9,698 nucleotides of DNA from NCBI GenBank assembly GCA_022360105.1, contig JAKSDL010000736.1, forward strand, positions 1 to 9,698. The letters run 5' to 3'. Positions within the stretch are counted from its first letter, which is position 1; the number at the start of each line of letters is the position of its first letter. This document shows, piece by piece, positions 1 through 6,752 of the stretch. Both the position numbers and the translations under genes were made by a program. The notes under the pieces were generated by a model. The model did no database searches. It worked only from the letters and a program-made list of their open reading frames with translations, and was not told the DNA's origin. Source of the DNA: Pseudomonadota bacterium. GTDB taxonomy: Bacteria; SAR324; XYD2-FULL-50-16; JAHJRI01.

Positions 1-1
1 A

Positions 2-361
2 GTGATCTGCAAAAGACTGGAAGATGTGGGAACCCAGGCTGTAATGCCTTTAGGTTCTCCCATCGGGAGCAACCAGGGGTTAAAAACCAGGTGTCAGTTG
101 GAAATTATTATCGAGCAAAGCAATGTTCCTGTGGTTGTTGATGCCGGAATCGGTGCCCCCTCCCAGGCTTCCGAAGCCATGGAAATGGGAGCCGATGCCG
201 TACTGGTTAATACCGCCATTGCGGTTGCCAGAGATCCGAAAGCAATGGCTGAGGCATTTAAACTGGCTGTGCAAGCTGGGCGAATAGCCTATGATTCGGG
301 TATGGCTGCTCCGACAAAAGAGGCTGCCGCCAGCTCTCTGACAGGTTTTTTGAATAATTGA
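2..361 (+). CDS. thiG: Thiazole synthase ThiG, C-terminal part (5' end outside window)
   Basis: This is the last 119 codons of ThiG, roughly the second half of a protein usually near 260 residues. ThiG is the cytoplasmic TIM-barrel enzyme that condenses 1-deoxy-D-xylulose 5-phosphate, dehydroglycine and ThiS thiocarboxylate into the thiazole phosphate of thiamine. The visible sequence carries the family's phosphate-binding and late-barrel signatures: [20 protein letters not shown], then [20 protein letters not shown], then [17 protein letters not shown], and a final helix [11 protein letters not shown]. The frame is open from the window edge, so the GTG at base 2 is an internal valine codon and not a start. 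It reads in the same direction as thiH downstream, which makes dehydroglycine for this enzyme. Identification is confident; the catalytic lysine region lies outside the window. Confidence 0.96.
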   Translation: MICKRLEDVGTQAVMPLGSPIGSNQGLKTRCQLEIIIEQSNVPVVVDAGIGAPSQASEAMEMGADAVLVNTAIAVARDPKAMAEAFKLAVQAGRIAYDSGMAAPTKEAAASSLTGFLNN

Positions 362-398
362 TCCAATTCTTCGGAAGGGAAGTGAAATAAGAAGGTAG

Positions 399-488
399 GA
401 TGGGCAAAGGTGTTCAAACGGAAATCAAAGCCAAATAGTCAGCTTTACGATATCTTCGTTTGTTTTGCATCAAATCTCTTTGCCCATC
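399..488. repeat. Inverted repeat filling the thiG-thiH spacer
   Basis: The 180-bp spacer between thiG and thiH has no credible gene. Perfect 11-bp arms GATGGGCAAAG (399-409) and CTTTGCCCATC (478-488) bracket it, with a nested 6-bp pair CAAACG (415-420) and CGTTTG (457-462) and a short central AAAG/CTTT pair (427-430 and 443-446). As RNA this would be one long interrupted hairpin. No T-run follows, so a simple terminator is unlikely. It could be a small mobile-type repeat, an RNA-processing or stability element in the thi transcript, or chance. The arm core GATGGGCAA recurs in the spacers around 6400 and 9440. Confidence 0.55.
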
Positions 489-541
489 AACTCTAGCTAA
501 GCAACAATGAACACCCATAACCAACCATAGAAAAACAAAAA

Positions 542-1636
542 ATGAATTTTCTACCAATTTACCAATCCTACAACTGGAAACAAATTCAAACCGAGATTTA
601 CTCCAAAACGTCCGCTGATGTGGAAAGAGCGCTCTCTGCAACCGGAACACGCACGTTGGAGAATTTCAAGGCATTGATCTCTCCCGCCGGCGATGAATAT
701 CTGGAACAAATGGCCCGGGAAAGCCAGCGTTTAACGCAAAAGCGATTCGGAAAAACCATTCAATTGTATATCCCACTCTACCTTTCCAACGAATGCTGTA
801 ACAGTTGCAGTTACTGCGGGTTCAATGCCGGCAATACCATCGAACGCGTTACGCTTTCCTTATCTGAAATAATGCTGGAGGTTGAGGCTATCAAAACGAT
901 GGGATTTGATCATGTTTTATTGGTTACCGGTGAGGCGGGGTCTAAAAATGTGGATTACCTGCTGAAGATCTTCCAAATGATCAAACCCTATTTCTGTAAT
1001 ATCTCCATAGAAGTTCAACCTATGGAGCAGGAAGATTATGAACGGTTGATAGATGCAGGATTACACGGCGTTTATATTTACCAGGAAACATACGGTCCCA
1101 GGTATGCGGAATACCACCCCAAGGGGCAAAAACGTGATTTTAAGTACCGCTTATCAACCCCGGATCGCCTGGGAATGGCGGGAATTCATAAAATGGGACT
1201 GGGGTGTCTGATTGGACTGGATGACTGGAGAACAGATTCCTGGTTTACAGCAGCCCACCTGTCCTACCTGGAGAAAACCTATTGGAGAAGCAAATTTTCG
1301 ATCTCTTTTCCCAGAATCAGGCCTGCAGCCGGTGGATTCCAACCTGTCATTGAAATGAACGACAGGGAACTGGTTCAGCTGCTTTGTGCCTACAGGTTAT
1401 TTAATGAAAATGTAGAGCTTTCAATATCAACAAGGGAACGACAGGATTTTAGAGACCATATCATCAAACTTGGTGCTACTGCCCTTAGTGCCGGATCAAA
1501 AACAAATCCCGGTGGTTATGCCGTTCAACCACAGGGATTAGATCAGTTTCAGGTAGAGGATAACAGGACACCGGCCGAAATAGCCGGTATCATCTCGGCG
1601 CAGGGTTATGAGCCGGTTTGGAAGGACTGGTTTTAA
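542..1636 (+). CDS. thiH: 2-iminoacetate synthase ThiH (radical SAM tyrosine lyase)
   Basis: ThiH cleaves tyrosine with a 5'-deoxyadenosyl radical to give p-cresol and dehydroglycine (2-iminoacetate), the C-N donor for ThiG in anaerobic-type thiamine synthesis. At 364 residues it has the usual family length (E. coli about 377). The radical SAM CX3CX2C motif is C85, C89, C92 within NECCNSCSYCGFN, after the characteristic IPLYLSN strand. Further family blocks are visible: LLVTGEAG, IEVQPM, GVYIYQETYGP.YAEYHP.G.K.DF.YRL, GLGCLIGLDDWR, SFPRIRPA and the C-terminal cluster-binding stretch SAGSKTNPGGY. The ATG at 542 is the first possible start after an in-frame stop at 518-520. There is no Shine-Dalgarno match, only an A-rich leader. 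It probably shares a transcript with thiG, although the 180-bp spacer is wide for coupled genes. Its stop overlaps that of the convergent chemoreceptor gene by 4 bp. Confidence 0.96.
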   Translation: MNFLPIYQSYNWKQIQTEIYSKTSADVERALSATGTRTLENFKALISPAGDEYLEQMARESQRLTQKRFGKTIQLYIPLYLSNECCNSCSYCGFNAGNTIERVTLSLSEIMLEVEAIKTMGFDHVLLVTGEAGSKNVDYLLKIFQMIKPYFCNISIEVQPMEQEDYERLIDAGLHGVYIYQETYGPRYAEYHPKGQKRDFKYRLSTPDRLGMAGIHKMGLGCLIGLDDWRTDSWFTAAHLSYLEKTYWRSKFSISFPRIRPAAGGFQPVIEMNDRELVQLLCAYRLFNENVELSISTRERQDFRDHIIKLGATALSAGSKTNPGGYAVQPQGLDQFQVEDNRTPAEIAGIISAQGYEPVWKDWF

Positions 1637-3528
1637 TATTTACCAAATTCTTCATCGTCCAATACGATTTTCCGTCGTTTTGTTGCCGGTTTTGGTTCTA
1701 AAGGCTTTTCGAGCTTGGGCTGAAACGTCTTATCCGCAATGGGTGCTGAACCAAACTCTTTTTGAATTTCTATTTCCGGTCCGCTTTTGTCCGGAACTTT
1801 GACCTGCTTGGTTAAAATCCGGACGGGCTCTTTCTTTGGAGGAGTCGGTGCTGATTTTTGGGGCTGTGGTCGAGGTTGAGCGGATTTTTGAACCGTTTTG
1901 CCAGTAGTCTTTGTTTTCGGTTTTGCCGGTTGTTCGGTTTTATCAGCAGCCCGTGTTGTTGGTTTTGTAGGCTGTTTGACTTTATCAGTAGTCTTTGTTT
2001 TCGGTTTTGCCGGTTGTTCGACCCTGAGCTTAAAGCGGCGCATCAGGTTATACAACAAGTCTGTCTGCGAAGACAACTCTTCCGAGGCCGCTGCTGATTC
2101 TTCCGAGATCGACGAATTCTTCTGCACCACATCATTCACCTGGGTCAGACCTTTGCTTATTTCGTTAACACCACCGGTTTGTTCTTTGGAAGCAGCTGAA
2201 ATCTCGCCGACGATATCGTTCACTTTGTTTATGCTTTCTACAAAGCCTTTTAATGTTTCAGCCGTAAGGTTAGCGCTTTGTACACCGTTTTCCACCTGTT
2301 TCAAGGAATTTTCGATTAATTCGGTTGTATCTTTAGCGGCATCACTGCTGCGAGCTGCCAGATTTCTAACCTCCTCCGCAACCACAGCAAACCCTTTCCC
2401 GTATTTCCCAGCCCTCGCTGCTTCGACTGCTGCATTAAGGGCCAGTAAATTCGTTTGAAAGGCAATTTCGTCAATAACTTTAATAACTTTTGCCACACTG
2501 GAGCTGGTTTCGTTGATAGTATGCATGGCTTCCAGCATGCCATCCATTTGGGCATTTCCCTTGTTTAGCTCGTTTACCGTCTGATTGGAAAGTTGCCGGG
2601 CTTGGGAGGCATTGTCATCATTGGCTTTCGCTTTCCCCCCGATTTCATCCATGGATGATGACATCTCTTCGATTCCAGCGGCCTGTTCCGTCGCACCACT
2701 GGCCAAATCCTGGGCCCCGTGGGACAGTTGCGTCGTTCCGTTATTGATTTCATCGCAGATGGAAAGCACTTGCAACACATTATCCCCCAGCATGCTCAAA
2801 GCTTCATTCACACTCTCTTTTAGTTCGACCAGATCACCCTTTACATCCGATTCAATTCGTTTACTCAGATCAGCTTTGGCGACAGCTCCCATCACAAGTT
2901 TAGTTTCATCCAACACATCTCGCAAGGTTTTAGCCGCATCCTCCTGTTGGCGTTTCTCGGCTGCCAGTCTTCTTAGATTATTTGATGCATTCCATTCAAA
3001 AATAAATCCGATAACCGACACGATAGCCAGAACCATCATTAAATTGATGTAAGCCGGTTCGTTGTTTATTTCCGGAAACTGGTACCCATTTTTTTCTGCC
3101 AGATTGAGACCAGTCAAAAAAAGCAGGGTCGTAACTCCCCAGAACACACCATTTCTCAATCCAGTAATCAAAAAGGCCGAAACAACCAAGGTAATAAAAT
3201 TGGTAGCATAATAAGATGACGCACCACCACGATCAACTATCAAATACAGCATCACCACCAGGTATGCGGTCAACATGCAATTGCCTGATATAATAATCGA
3301 ACCACTTATCCTCATAATCAATGGGCACAACATCATCATCAGCGAAACCACAATAATCACCACCGCTATATCCACCCTTCCGATACGTAACCCCCTGATA
3401 AAATTAGGGAGCATGAGTAATCCTCCGATAAACATAAAACTCACGGCAATGCGTGCCCTGCTTTGGCGAGTCAGATTAATTCGCATTTGATCCGGAATAA
3501 ACCAATCGATAAATCCAAGAATATTCAT
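1633..3528 (-). CDS. Methyl-accepting chemotaxis protein, six-helix membrane type with repetitive tail
   Basis: This is a 631-residue chemoreceptor that would signal to CheA/CheW. Residues 25-180 hold about six hydrophobic segments (near 26-45, 52-72, 77-98, 107-124, 127-143 and 160-178) with only short loops. There is no large periplasmic ligand domain, so sensing is probably within or at the membrane. A HAMP-like stretch follows (about 186-250, with ADLSKRI and KGDLVELKESVNEAL). The long coiled-coil signalling domain spans about 255-500, and its highly conserved hairpin tip lies near 351-392 (IDEIAFQTNLLALNAAVEAA, then GFAVVAEEVRNLAARS). After residue 505 comes a roughly 125-residue Lys/Pro/Thr-rich tail with 14-residue repeats. 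It ends in LDDEEFGKY and lacks an NWETF-like CheR/CheB tether. An in-frame stop 15-17 bases upstream of the ATG fixes the start. No Shine-Dalgarno is seen. No other che or flagellar genes are nearby, so its ligand is unknown. Confidence 0.93.
   Translation of the reverse strand: MNILGFIDWFIPDQMRINLTRQSRARIAVSFMFIGGLLMLPNFIRGLRIGRVDIAVVIIVVSLMMMLCPLIMRISGSIIISGNCMLTAYLVVMLYLIVDRGGASSYYATNFITLVVSAFLITGLRNGVFWGVTTLLFLTGLNLAEKNGYQFPEINNEPAYINLMMVLAIVSVIGFIFEWNASNNLRRLAAEKRQQEDAAKTLRDVLDETKLVMGAVAKADLSKRIESDVKGDLVELKESVNEALSMLGDNVLQVLSICDEINNGTTQLSHGAQDLASGATEQAAGIEEMSSSMDEIGGKAKANDDNASQARQLSNQTVNELNKGNAQMDGMLEAMHTINETSSSVAKVIKVIDEIAFQTNLLALNAAVEAARAGKYGKGFAVVAEEVRNLAARSSDAAKDTTELIENSLKQVENGVQSANLTAETLKGFVESINKVNDIVGEISAASKEQTGGVNEISKGLTQVNDVVQKNSSISEESAAASEELSSQTDLLYNLMRRFKLRVEQPAKPKTKTTDKVKQPTKPTTRAADKTEQPAKPKTKTTGKTVQKSAQPRPQPQKSAPTPPKKEPVRILTKQVKVPDKSGPEIEIQKEFGSAPIADKTFQPKLEKPLEPKPATKRRKIVLDDEEFGKY
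1902..2020 (-). repeat. 42-bp tandem repeats in the chemoreceptor tail
   Basis: Two identical 35-bp copies lie at 1902-1936 and 1986-2020, exactly 84 bp apart, with a diverged middle copy near 1944-1978. The period is 42 bp. In protein these are 14-residue units KPKTKTTDKVKQPT, KPTTRAADKTEQPA and KPKTKTTGKTVQ (residues about 508-546). The outer copies are identical while the middle one differs, which suggests recent exchange between units or expansion by slippage. The repeats sit in a low-complexity, positively charged linker, so unit number could vary without breaking the signalling domain. Confidence 0.85.
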
Positions 3529-3790
3529 GATGTTTTTGTATAATTATGGGTGAGTTTACGTGCAATTCGCCGTTCAAAGTAAAACGACGTTTTTCAAACC
3601 TCCTGATAGTTAACCAGGAAGCACGGGGTAATTTTTTTTAACTTCAAATAGACTATCATGGTTTTTTTCCCACTATCAACTTCGCCATTCCCGCGTCTTT
3701 ACAATCTTGCGGCCCTCATAATATCGGCAATTTTTATTTGCTTATCGTATAACACCGAAAACAGGGGTGATATATAGTCGAACAACGATG
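3529..3790. other. Gene-free spacer upstream of the chemoreceptor
   Basis: This is 262 bp with no credible gene. It must hold the chemoreceptor promoter (reading left) and the 3' end of the acetyltransferase transcript. A 13-bp palindrome AAAACGACGTTTT lies at 3581-3593, about 55 bp before the chemoreceptor start, and could be an operator. An imperfect 9-bp stem (3748-3756 with 3766-3774, one mismatch) sits just after the acetyltransferase stop. It is not followed by a T-run on the minus strand, so I do not call it a terminator. A minus-strand AGGAGG at about 3600 precedes no usable open frame. Confidence 0.5.
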
Positions 3791-4276
3791 TTATCTACAA
3801 TTAAAAAAATAAAAACGGGTATCAACTTTCATGATGGGAAAAGCACTGGGGAGGGATTCTTTGGGGATCAAATCAAAGCCGTTTTTCTCATAGAACCGGT
3901 GTGCGGCCAGGAATTTGGGCGTGGTTCCCAGGTAAATAGTTGCGACTCCCTGTTCTCTGGCCCAGGACAAAGCTGTTTGAAGGAGCAAACCGGCGATATT
4001 GTGAGGTGCTCCCCGGTATTCTTTTTTAACAAACATTTTACGCAAAGCTACCTGGTTGTTGCCGATATCAAGCAGGGAGATGGTGCCCACAAGCGTTTCA
4101 GCCTCTAAAGCCACCCAAAAGTTGCCCGTTCCTTTCTGGTAAAATTCCGAAATGTTGGCTAAATCCGGCTGGTCTGCGGCAGTGATCTCTATCCCGAATT
4201 CATTGCGTTGAATGGCGAGAATTAATTCAATGATGAGATCACAAAAGGAGGGGTCAAAGGGCACTATTTTAATCAT
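3791..4276 (-). CDS. GNAT-family N-acetyltransferase
   Basis: This 161-residue protein has the single-domain GNAT size and order. Members move an acetyl group from acetyl-CoA to an amine on a small molecule or protein in the cytoplasm. Strand 4 is visible as NFWVALEAETLVGTISLLDI (about 52-71). Motif A follows as VALRKMFVKKEYRGAPHNIA and LLLQTALSWAREQG (about 76-110); here the usual Q/R-x-x-G-x-G/A pyrophosphate loop reads RGAPHNIAG, slightly diverged. The motif B region ends in AAHRFYEKNGF (124-134), the typical late GNAT signature. The substrate cannot be told. The start lies 3 bp after the stop of the exporter gene upstream, with the weak site AAGAG in the junction, so the two are almost certainly co-transcribed and probably translationally coupled. 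A role in modifying or detoxifying what the exporter handles is possible but only inferred from position. Confidence 0.88.
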   Translation of the reverse strand: MIKIVPFDPSFCDLIIELILAIQRNEFGIEITAADQPDLANISEFYQKGTGNFWVALEAETLVGTISLLDIGNNQVALRKMFVKKEYRGAPHNIAGLLLQTALSWAREQGVATIYLGTTPKFLAAHRFYEKNGFDLIPKESLPSAFPIMKVDTRFYFFNCR

Positions 4277-4279
4277 CTC

Positions 4280-4903
4280 TTAAGTCCGTTTCATTGCGGC
4301 AGTAACAATCCCAGCACCAATCAAGGCCGTTCCGCCGCAACGATTGAACCACCTGCGAACACGCCTGCTTTGCAGGTGTTCCCTGAGTTGGCCGGCGAAA
4401 ATCGCATAAATCGCAGCATTCATACCTGCCAATACTAAAAAGGTAATACCGAGCAAGACTAACTGGGGTTGTACGGGCATTTTCGGATTAACAAATTGCG
4501 GTAGAAAAGCCACGAAAAAGGCAATTCCTTTCGGATTTAAAGAAGTTACTATGAATGAACTCCTGAATAATGACCCGTTTGTTGATCCTTTTTGAGCCAA
4601 CAAAGGTGTTTTGGAATCAGGATTGGAACGCCAGAGCGTAATGCCCAGGTAAAGGAGATACACGGCACCGATCCATTTTAAAATGATAAACAAGGTCGCC
4701 GATACTGATAAAATGGCACCTAAGCCCAATAATGATAGCACCATGGCCGTGAGGTCACCCAGCACAACTCCAAACACCAGGGGAATAACCGATTTCCGGC
4801 CGTGATTCATTGCCTGGCTGATAACCAGAATAATTGTAGGGCCTGGTATTACCAGGATGAGTGAGGCAGCTAATGCATAGGCCAGCCAGATCTCGAAACT
4901 CAT
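4280..4903 (-). CDS. LysE/RhtB-family amino acid exporter
   Basis: This 207-residue inner-membrane protein has the length and layout of the LysE/RhtB superfamily, whose members export amino acids such as lysine, threonine, homoserine or cysteine by proton antiport. Six hydrophobic segments fall near residues 6-28, 40-62, 66-88, 114-136, 146-168 and 188-204. Family marks are the VIPGPTIILV motif in the first helix (residues 19-28), the GVVLGD turn (45-50), and SLNPKGIAFFVAFLPQF (121-137) with its NPK and LPQF elements. AAGGA ends 6 bases before the ATG, which supports this start. The substrate is not predictable from sequence. It overlaps functionally with the acetyltransferase 3 bp downstream and follows the acyltransferase gene by 96 bp on the same strand. 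Confidence 0.92.
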   Translation of the reverse strand: MSFEIWLAYALAASLILVIPGPTIILVISQAMNHGRKSVIPLVFGVVLGDLTAMVLSLLGLGAILSVSATLFIILKWIGAVYLLYLGITLWRSNPDSKTPLLAQKGSTNGSLFRSSFIVTSLNPKGIAFFVAFLPQFVNPKMPVQPQLVLLGITFLVLAGMNAAIYAIFAGQLREHLQSRRVRRWFNRCGGTALIGAGIVTAAMKRT

Positions 4904-4921
4904 ATGATTTCCTTCAATTTA

Positions 4922-4973
4922 AAAATTGGTTATAAATCGTTGCGAAAAACTCTTTAAAACGCAAACCAATTTT
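4922..4973 (-). terminator. Possible intrinsic terminator or attenuator after the acyltransferase gene
   Basis: Perfect 10-bp arms AAAATTGGTT (4922-4931) and AACCAATTTT (4964-4973) flank an inner 4-bp pair TGCG/CGCA (4941-4944 and 4960-4963) in the 96-bp gap between the acyltransferase and exporter genes. Read on the minus strand, the 3' arm runs into a short T-stretch (TTTTTAAATT). The stem is AT-rich, so termination would be partial at best. This leaves open whether the exporter and acetyltransferase are read through from the acyltransferase or have their own promoter. Confidence 0.4.
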
Positions 4974-4999
4974 CATGCTACCCAGTGCACCGGATTCGA

Positions 5000-6142
5000 T
5001 CAAGTCGGTTTCTTCATCCCGAAGAGGATCCGCAACAAGCCTATTCTTCTCACTAAATACTCATATGCCAGCATGATGGCAATAAAAGCTGCCACAGCAA
5101 TAATAATAAATTTAAACAAAACCGGCATCTCCCATTGCACCACATAATACCCGATTAAAAGTAGAAAAAGCTGATGAAGAATATAAAAGGGCATCACGGC
5201 CTGGTTGGCATAACCCAACCAACCATTCTTAAAATTGAGATATTTCTCACATAGCCCTATAAAGCCACCGATCCAGGCTAAAGAAGAAATCACCCGGATA
5301 ATGGTCAGACTGATATTGAACCACGAGACCTCATCACGGATTCTAGGTATCACTCCTGAGTAGATGAATAAAGAGATTAATGATGTCACTACGGCAATAA
5401 CCAACAAAGGATAGGTAAGTCTGTAAATGTTTTTCAAGGTTCCCGGGTTGCTAAACACAAGATAGCCATAAGAAAGAAAAAACATATATGAAAACAAATC
5501 CCAGCCACCGGTTCCCCGCATAAAGCCCAGATTGTTCGTATCAATAAGCACGTTGATAATCACAATCGGAATGATCAACAACACCAGGCTCCAAGGATTT
5601 GTAAACAGGTTGGAAAATCTTGCCAATAACCCCGGTTTGCCGTTTTTATCAAAGGTAAACAATGGCAACAGACAAATCGAAAAGACAAAAAGGTAGAGAA
5701 GATACCAGAGATGAAAGGCATGCCAGGGGAAGTTACCACCAAACATGTCCACTCCTTGAAAATAATGGGGAATGTACTCCAAAAATGACCCGGAAAACTG
5801 TCCGTTGGTCAATCTATCCAGATACGATTGCGGCGGGGAGGTTACAAAATAGCCCAGGATTAACAAAGGTACCAGAATTCGTTTACATCGTTCGGAAATA
5901 AACTCTCCCGCATTGCGGAATTGGAGAGAATGATAGATGGCTGCTCCCGACAAAACAAAGAACAGCGGCATCATCCAGATTACAAAAAAGTTAACATGGA
6001 CAGTTGAAATCAGGTTGGTCTCGTCGTTTTTTACATGCCAGCCATAAAAGTCAAAAAAACGATCGGCATGGAAGAGAAAAAGAGCCAGCATGGCTAATAC
6101 TCGCAGCCAGTCGACATAATATAAACGTTTGGAATCAGGCAT
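5000..6142 (-). CDS. Membrane acyltransferase, acyltransferase-3 family (OafA/OpgC-like)
   Basis: This is a 380-residue polytopic inner-membrane protein. Family members transfer acetyl, succinyl or other acyl groups from the cytoplasm to surface sugars, glucans, lipids or peptides. The N-terminus has the hallmark YYVDWLRVLAMLALFLFHAD (8-27), with the conserved catalytic-type H25, followed by FFVLSGAAIYHS (61-72) and the conserved basic loop SERCKRILVPLL (83-94, R88). HLWYLLYLF (144-152) and the late FYILHQLFLLLIGYYVVQW (319-337) are also typical. About ten hydrophobic helices are visible and there is no SGNH or other soluble C-terminal domain. GGAGGAA 5 bases from the ATG supports the start. 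The acceptor is unknown; similarity in style to OpgC (glucan succinylation) is suggestive only. No polysaccharide genes are adjacent, so the context does not help. Confidence 0.9.
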   Translation of the reverse strand: MPDSKRLYYVDWLRVLAMLALFLFHADRFFDFYGWHVKNDETNLISTVHVNFFVIWMMPLFFVLSGAAIYHSLQFRNAGEFISERCKRILVPLLILGYFVTSPPQSYLDRLTNGQFSGSFLEYIPHYFQGVDMFGGNFPWHAFHLWYLLYLFVFSICLLPLFTFDKNGKPGLLARFSNLFTNPWSLVLLIIPIVIINVLIDTNNLGFMRGTGGWDLFSYMFFLSYGYLVFSNPGTLKNIYRLTYPLLVIAVVTSLISLFIYSGVIPRIRDEVSWFNISLTIIRVISSLAWIGGFIGLCEKYLNFKNGWLGYANQAVMPFYILHQLFLLLIGYYVVQWEMPVLFKFIIIAVAAFIAIMLAYEYLVRRIGLLRILFGMKKPT

Positions 6143-6387
6143 CTTGGTTCCTCCAATTAATGAGTTATTTGCCCAACATTAGAGGAATGGTTCTATGAGA
6201 ACAAGACAAAGGTGATGATCCGATACAAAAAGATGACAGGCGCCCACGTTTCGATCCAAATGAAATGCAGGATGGGTCGACTTAGTCTGCTTATCCTTGT
6301 GGTACCATGTTGATCGGCCAGCATTGTAAGCTGGGTAGCTCGTTACCCGTCAAATTGACCATATTGCCTTCCAATCACATTTTGCCC

Positions 6388-6410
6388 GATGGGCAACGGC
6401 GTTGCCCATC
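6388..6410. repeat. 23-bp palindrome GATGGGCAACG / CGTTGCCCATC
   Basis: Perfect 11-bp arms at 6388-6398 and 6400-6410 are separated by a single base. As RNA the innermost pairs would open into a small loop on a strong GC-rich stem. No T-run follows on either strand, so it is more like a REP-type element or a protein site than a terminator. The outer 9 bases of each arm, GATGGGCAA, are the same as in the arms of the thiG-thiH spacer repeat. Confidence 0.7.
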
Positions 6411-6484
6411 CTGCGGTTCGGCGTCCAATTATGCTGTGGAATTGCATTTGTTTTAACAAACACCAATCAATTGATAATAATTTA

Positions 6485-6617
6485 ATGTCATTAACTTAAG
6501 GAGATTGTGATTACATGTCATCCTGAACGACAGTGAAGGATCTGTCAGAGCCTCTGAGAAATTCTTCACAATCGTTCAGAATGACATCTTGGCCAACTTT
6601 TCTTAAGTTAATGACAT
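6485..6617. mobile_element. MITE-like nested inverted-repeat element (133 bp)
   Basis: The outer arms are a perfect 16-bp inverted repeat, ATGTCATTAACTTAAG (6485-6500) and its complement (6602-6617). Inside them a second pair, 6515-6538 and 6564-6587, matches at 21 of 24 positions and includes ATGTCAT and CTGAACGA. A central TCAGAG/CTCTGA stem (6545-6550 and 6552-6557) closes the structure. There is no open reading frame. The inner arm motif (GTCATCCTGAACG...GTGAAGGATCT) resembles dispersed intergenic repeats that I recall from several bacterial phyla, but I cannot verify that here. Non-autonomous element is the best reading. No clear target-site duplication is seen at the edges. Confidence 0.6.
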
Positions 6618-6675
6618 GAGATAAATAACAATGGAGGACTTTGGAGGGAGGATCTGAATTCTCTGAGGTCATCTA

Positions 6676-6730
6676 GTGCGGAAGTACAATCCCCTGCCCG
6701 TTAAGACAGGGAAATTGCACTCCCGTACAC
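6676..6730. repeat. Imperfect long hairpin just downstream of the OadG-like gene
   Basis: The arms GTGCGGAAGTACAATCCCCTG-like (6676-6696) and 6707-6730 pair over most of their length with two or three mismatches and a few unpaired bases, around a 10-base loop. The structure begins about 22 bp past the stop of the OadG-like gene on the minus strand, where a terminator or mRNA 3'-end stabiliser would sit. No T-run follows its leftward end (AGATGACCTCAG), so intrinsic termination is doubtful. A dispersed repeat element is the alternative. Confidence 0.45.
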
Positions 6731-6752
6731 CGCTGGTAACATTCGTTAAGAA

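Larger units (their letters stand above)
6143..6752. other. 610-bp gene-free region rich in inverted repeats
   Basis: There is no credible protein or stable RNA gene here. The left end must carry the acyltransferase promoter, but I cannot pick a convincing -35/-10 pair. Three independent structures stand out: a near-perfect palindrome at 6388-6410, a nested MITE-like element at 6485-6617 and an imperfect hairpin at 6676-6730. A short GGGTA/TACCC stem (6333-6337 and 6344-6348) is also present. In related operons an oadB gene often accompanies oadA and oadG; here nothing resembling one remains in any frame. Confidence 0.6.

Noticed and set aside
507..530. A seven-codon leader peptide before thiH
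   Set aside because: ATG to TAG is open, but there is no ribosome site and no run of regulatory codons. A frame this short is expected by chance.
1898..2458. A 186-residue open frame on the plus strand opposite the chemoreceptor gene
   Set aside because: It is antisense to a strongly conserved signalling domain, its sequence is low-complexity Phe/Cys/Ser, and it has no ribosome site. It mirrors the repeats of the real gene.
2585..3052. A 155-residue plus-strand frame opposite the chemoreceptor
   Set aside because: It is a shadow of the coiled-coil coding sequence on the other strand, with Ser-rich composition and no recognisable domain.
3529..3660. A cyclic-di-GMP (GEMM) riboswitch before the chemoreceptor gene, a common place for one
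   Set aside because: I could not find the conserved GEMM core or its two helices in this leader on the minus strand.
3748..3774. An intrinsic terminator after the acetyltransferase gene
   Set aside because: The 9-bp stem has a mismatch and is not followed by a T-run in the direction of transcription.
6676..6730. A tRNA or small structured RNA gene
   Set aside because: There is no cloverleaf, T-loop motif or CCA-type end; the structure is a single imperfect stem.
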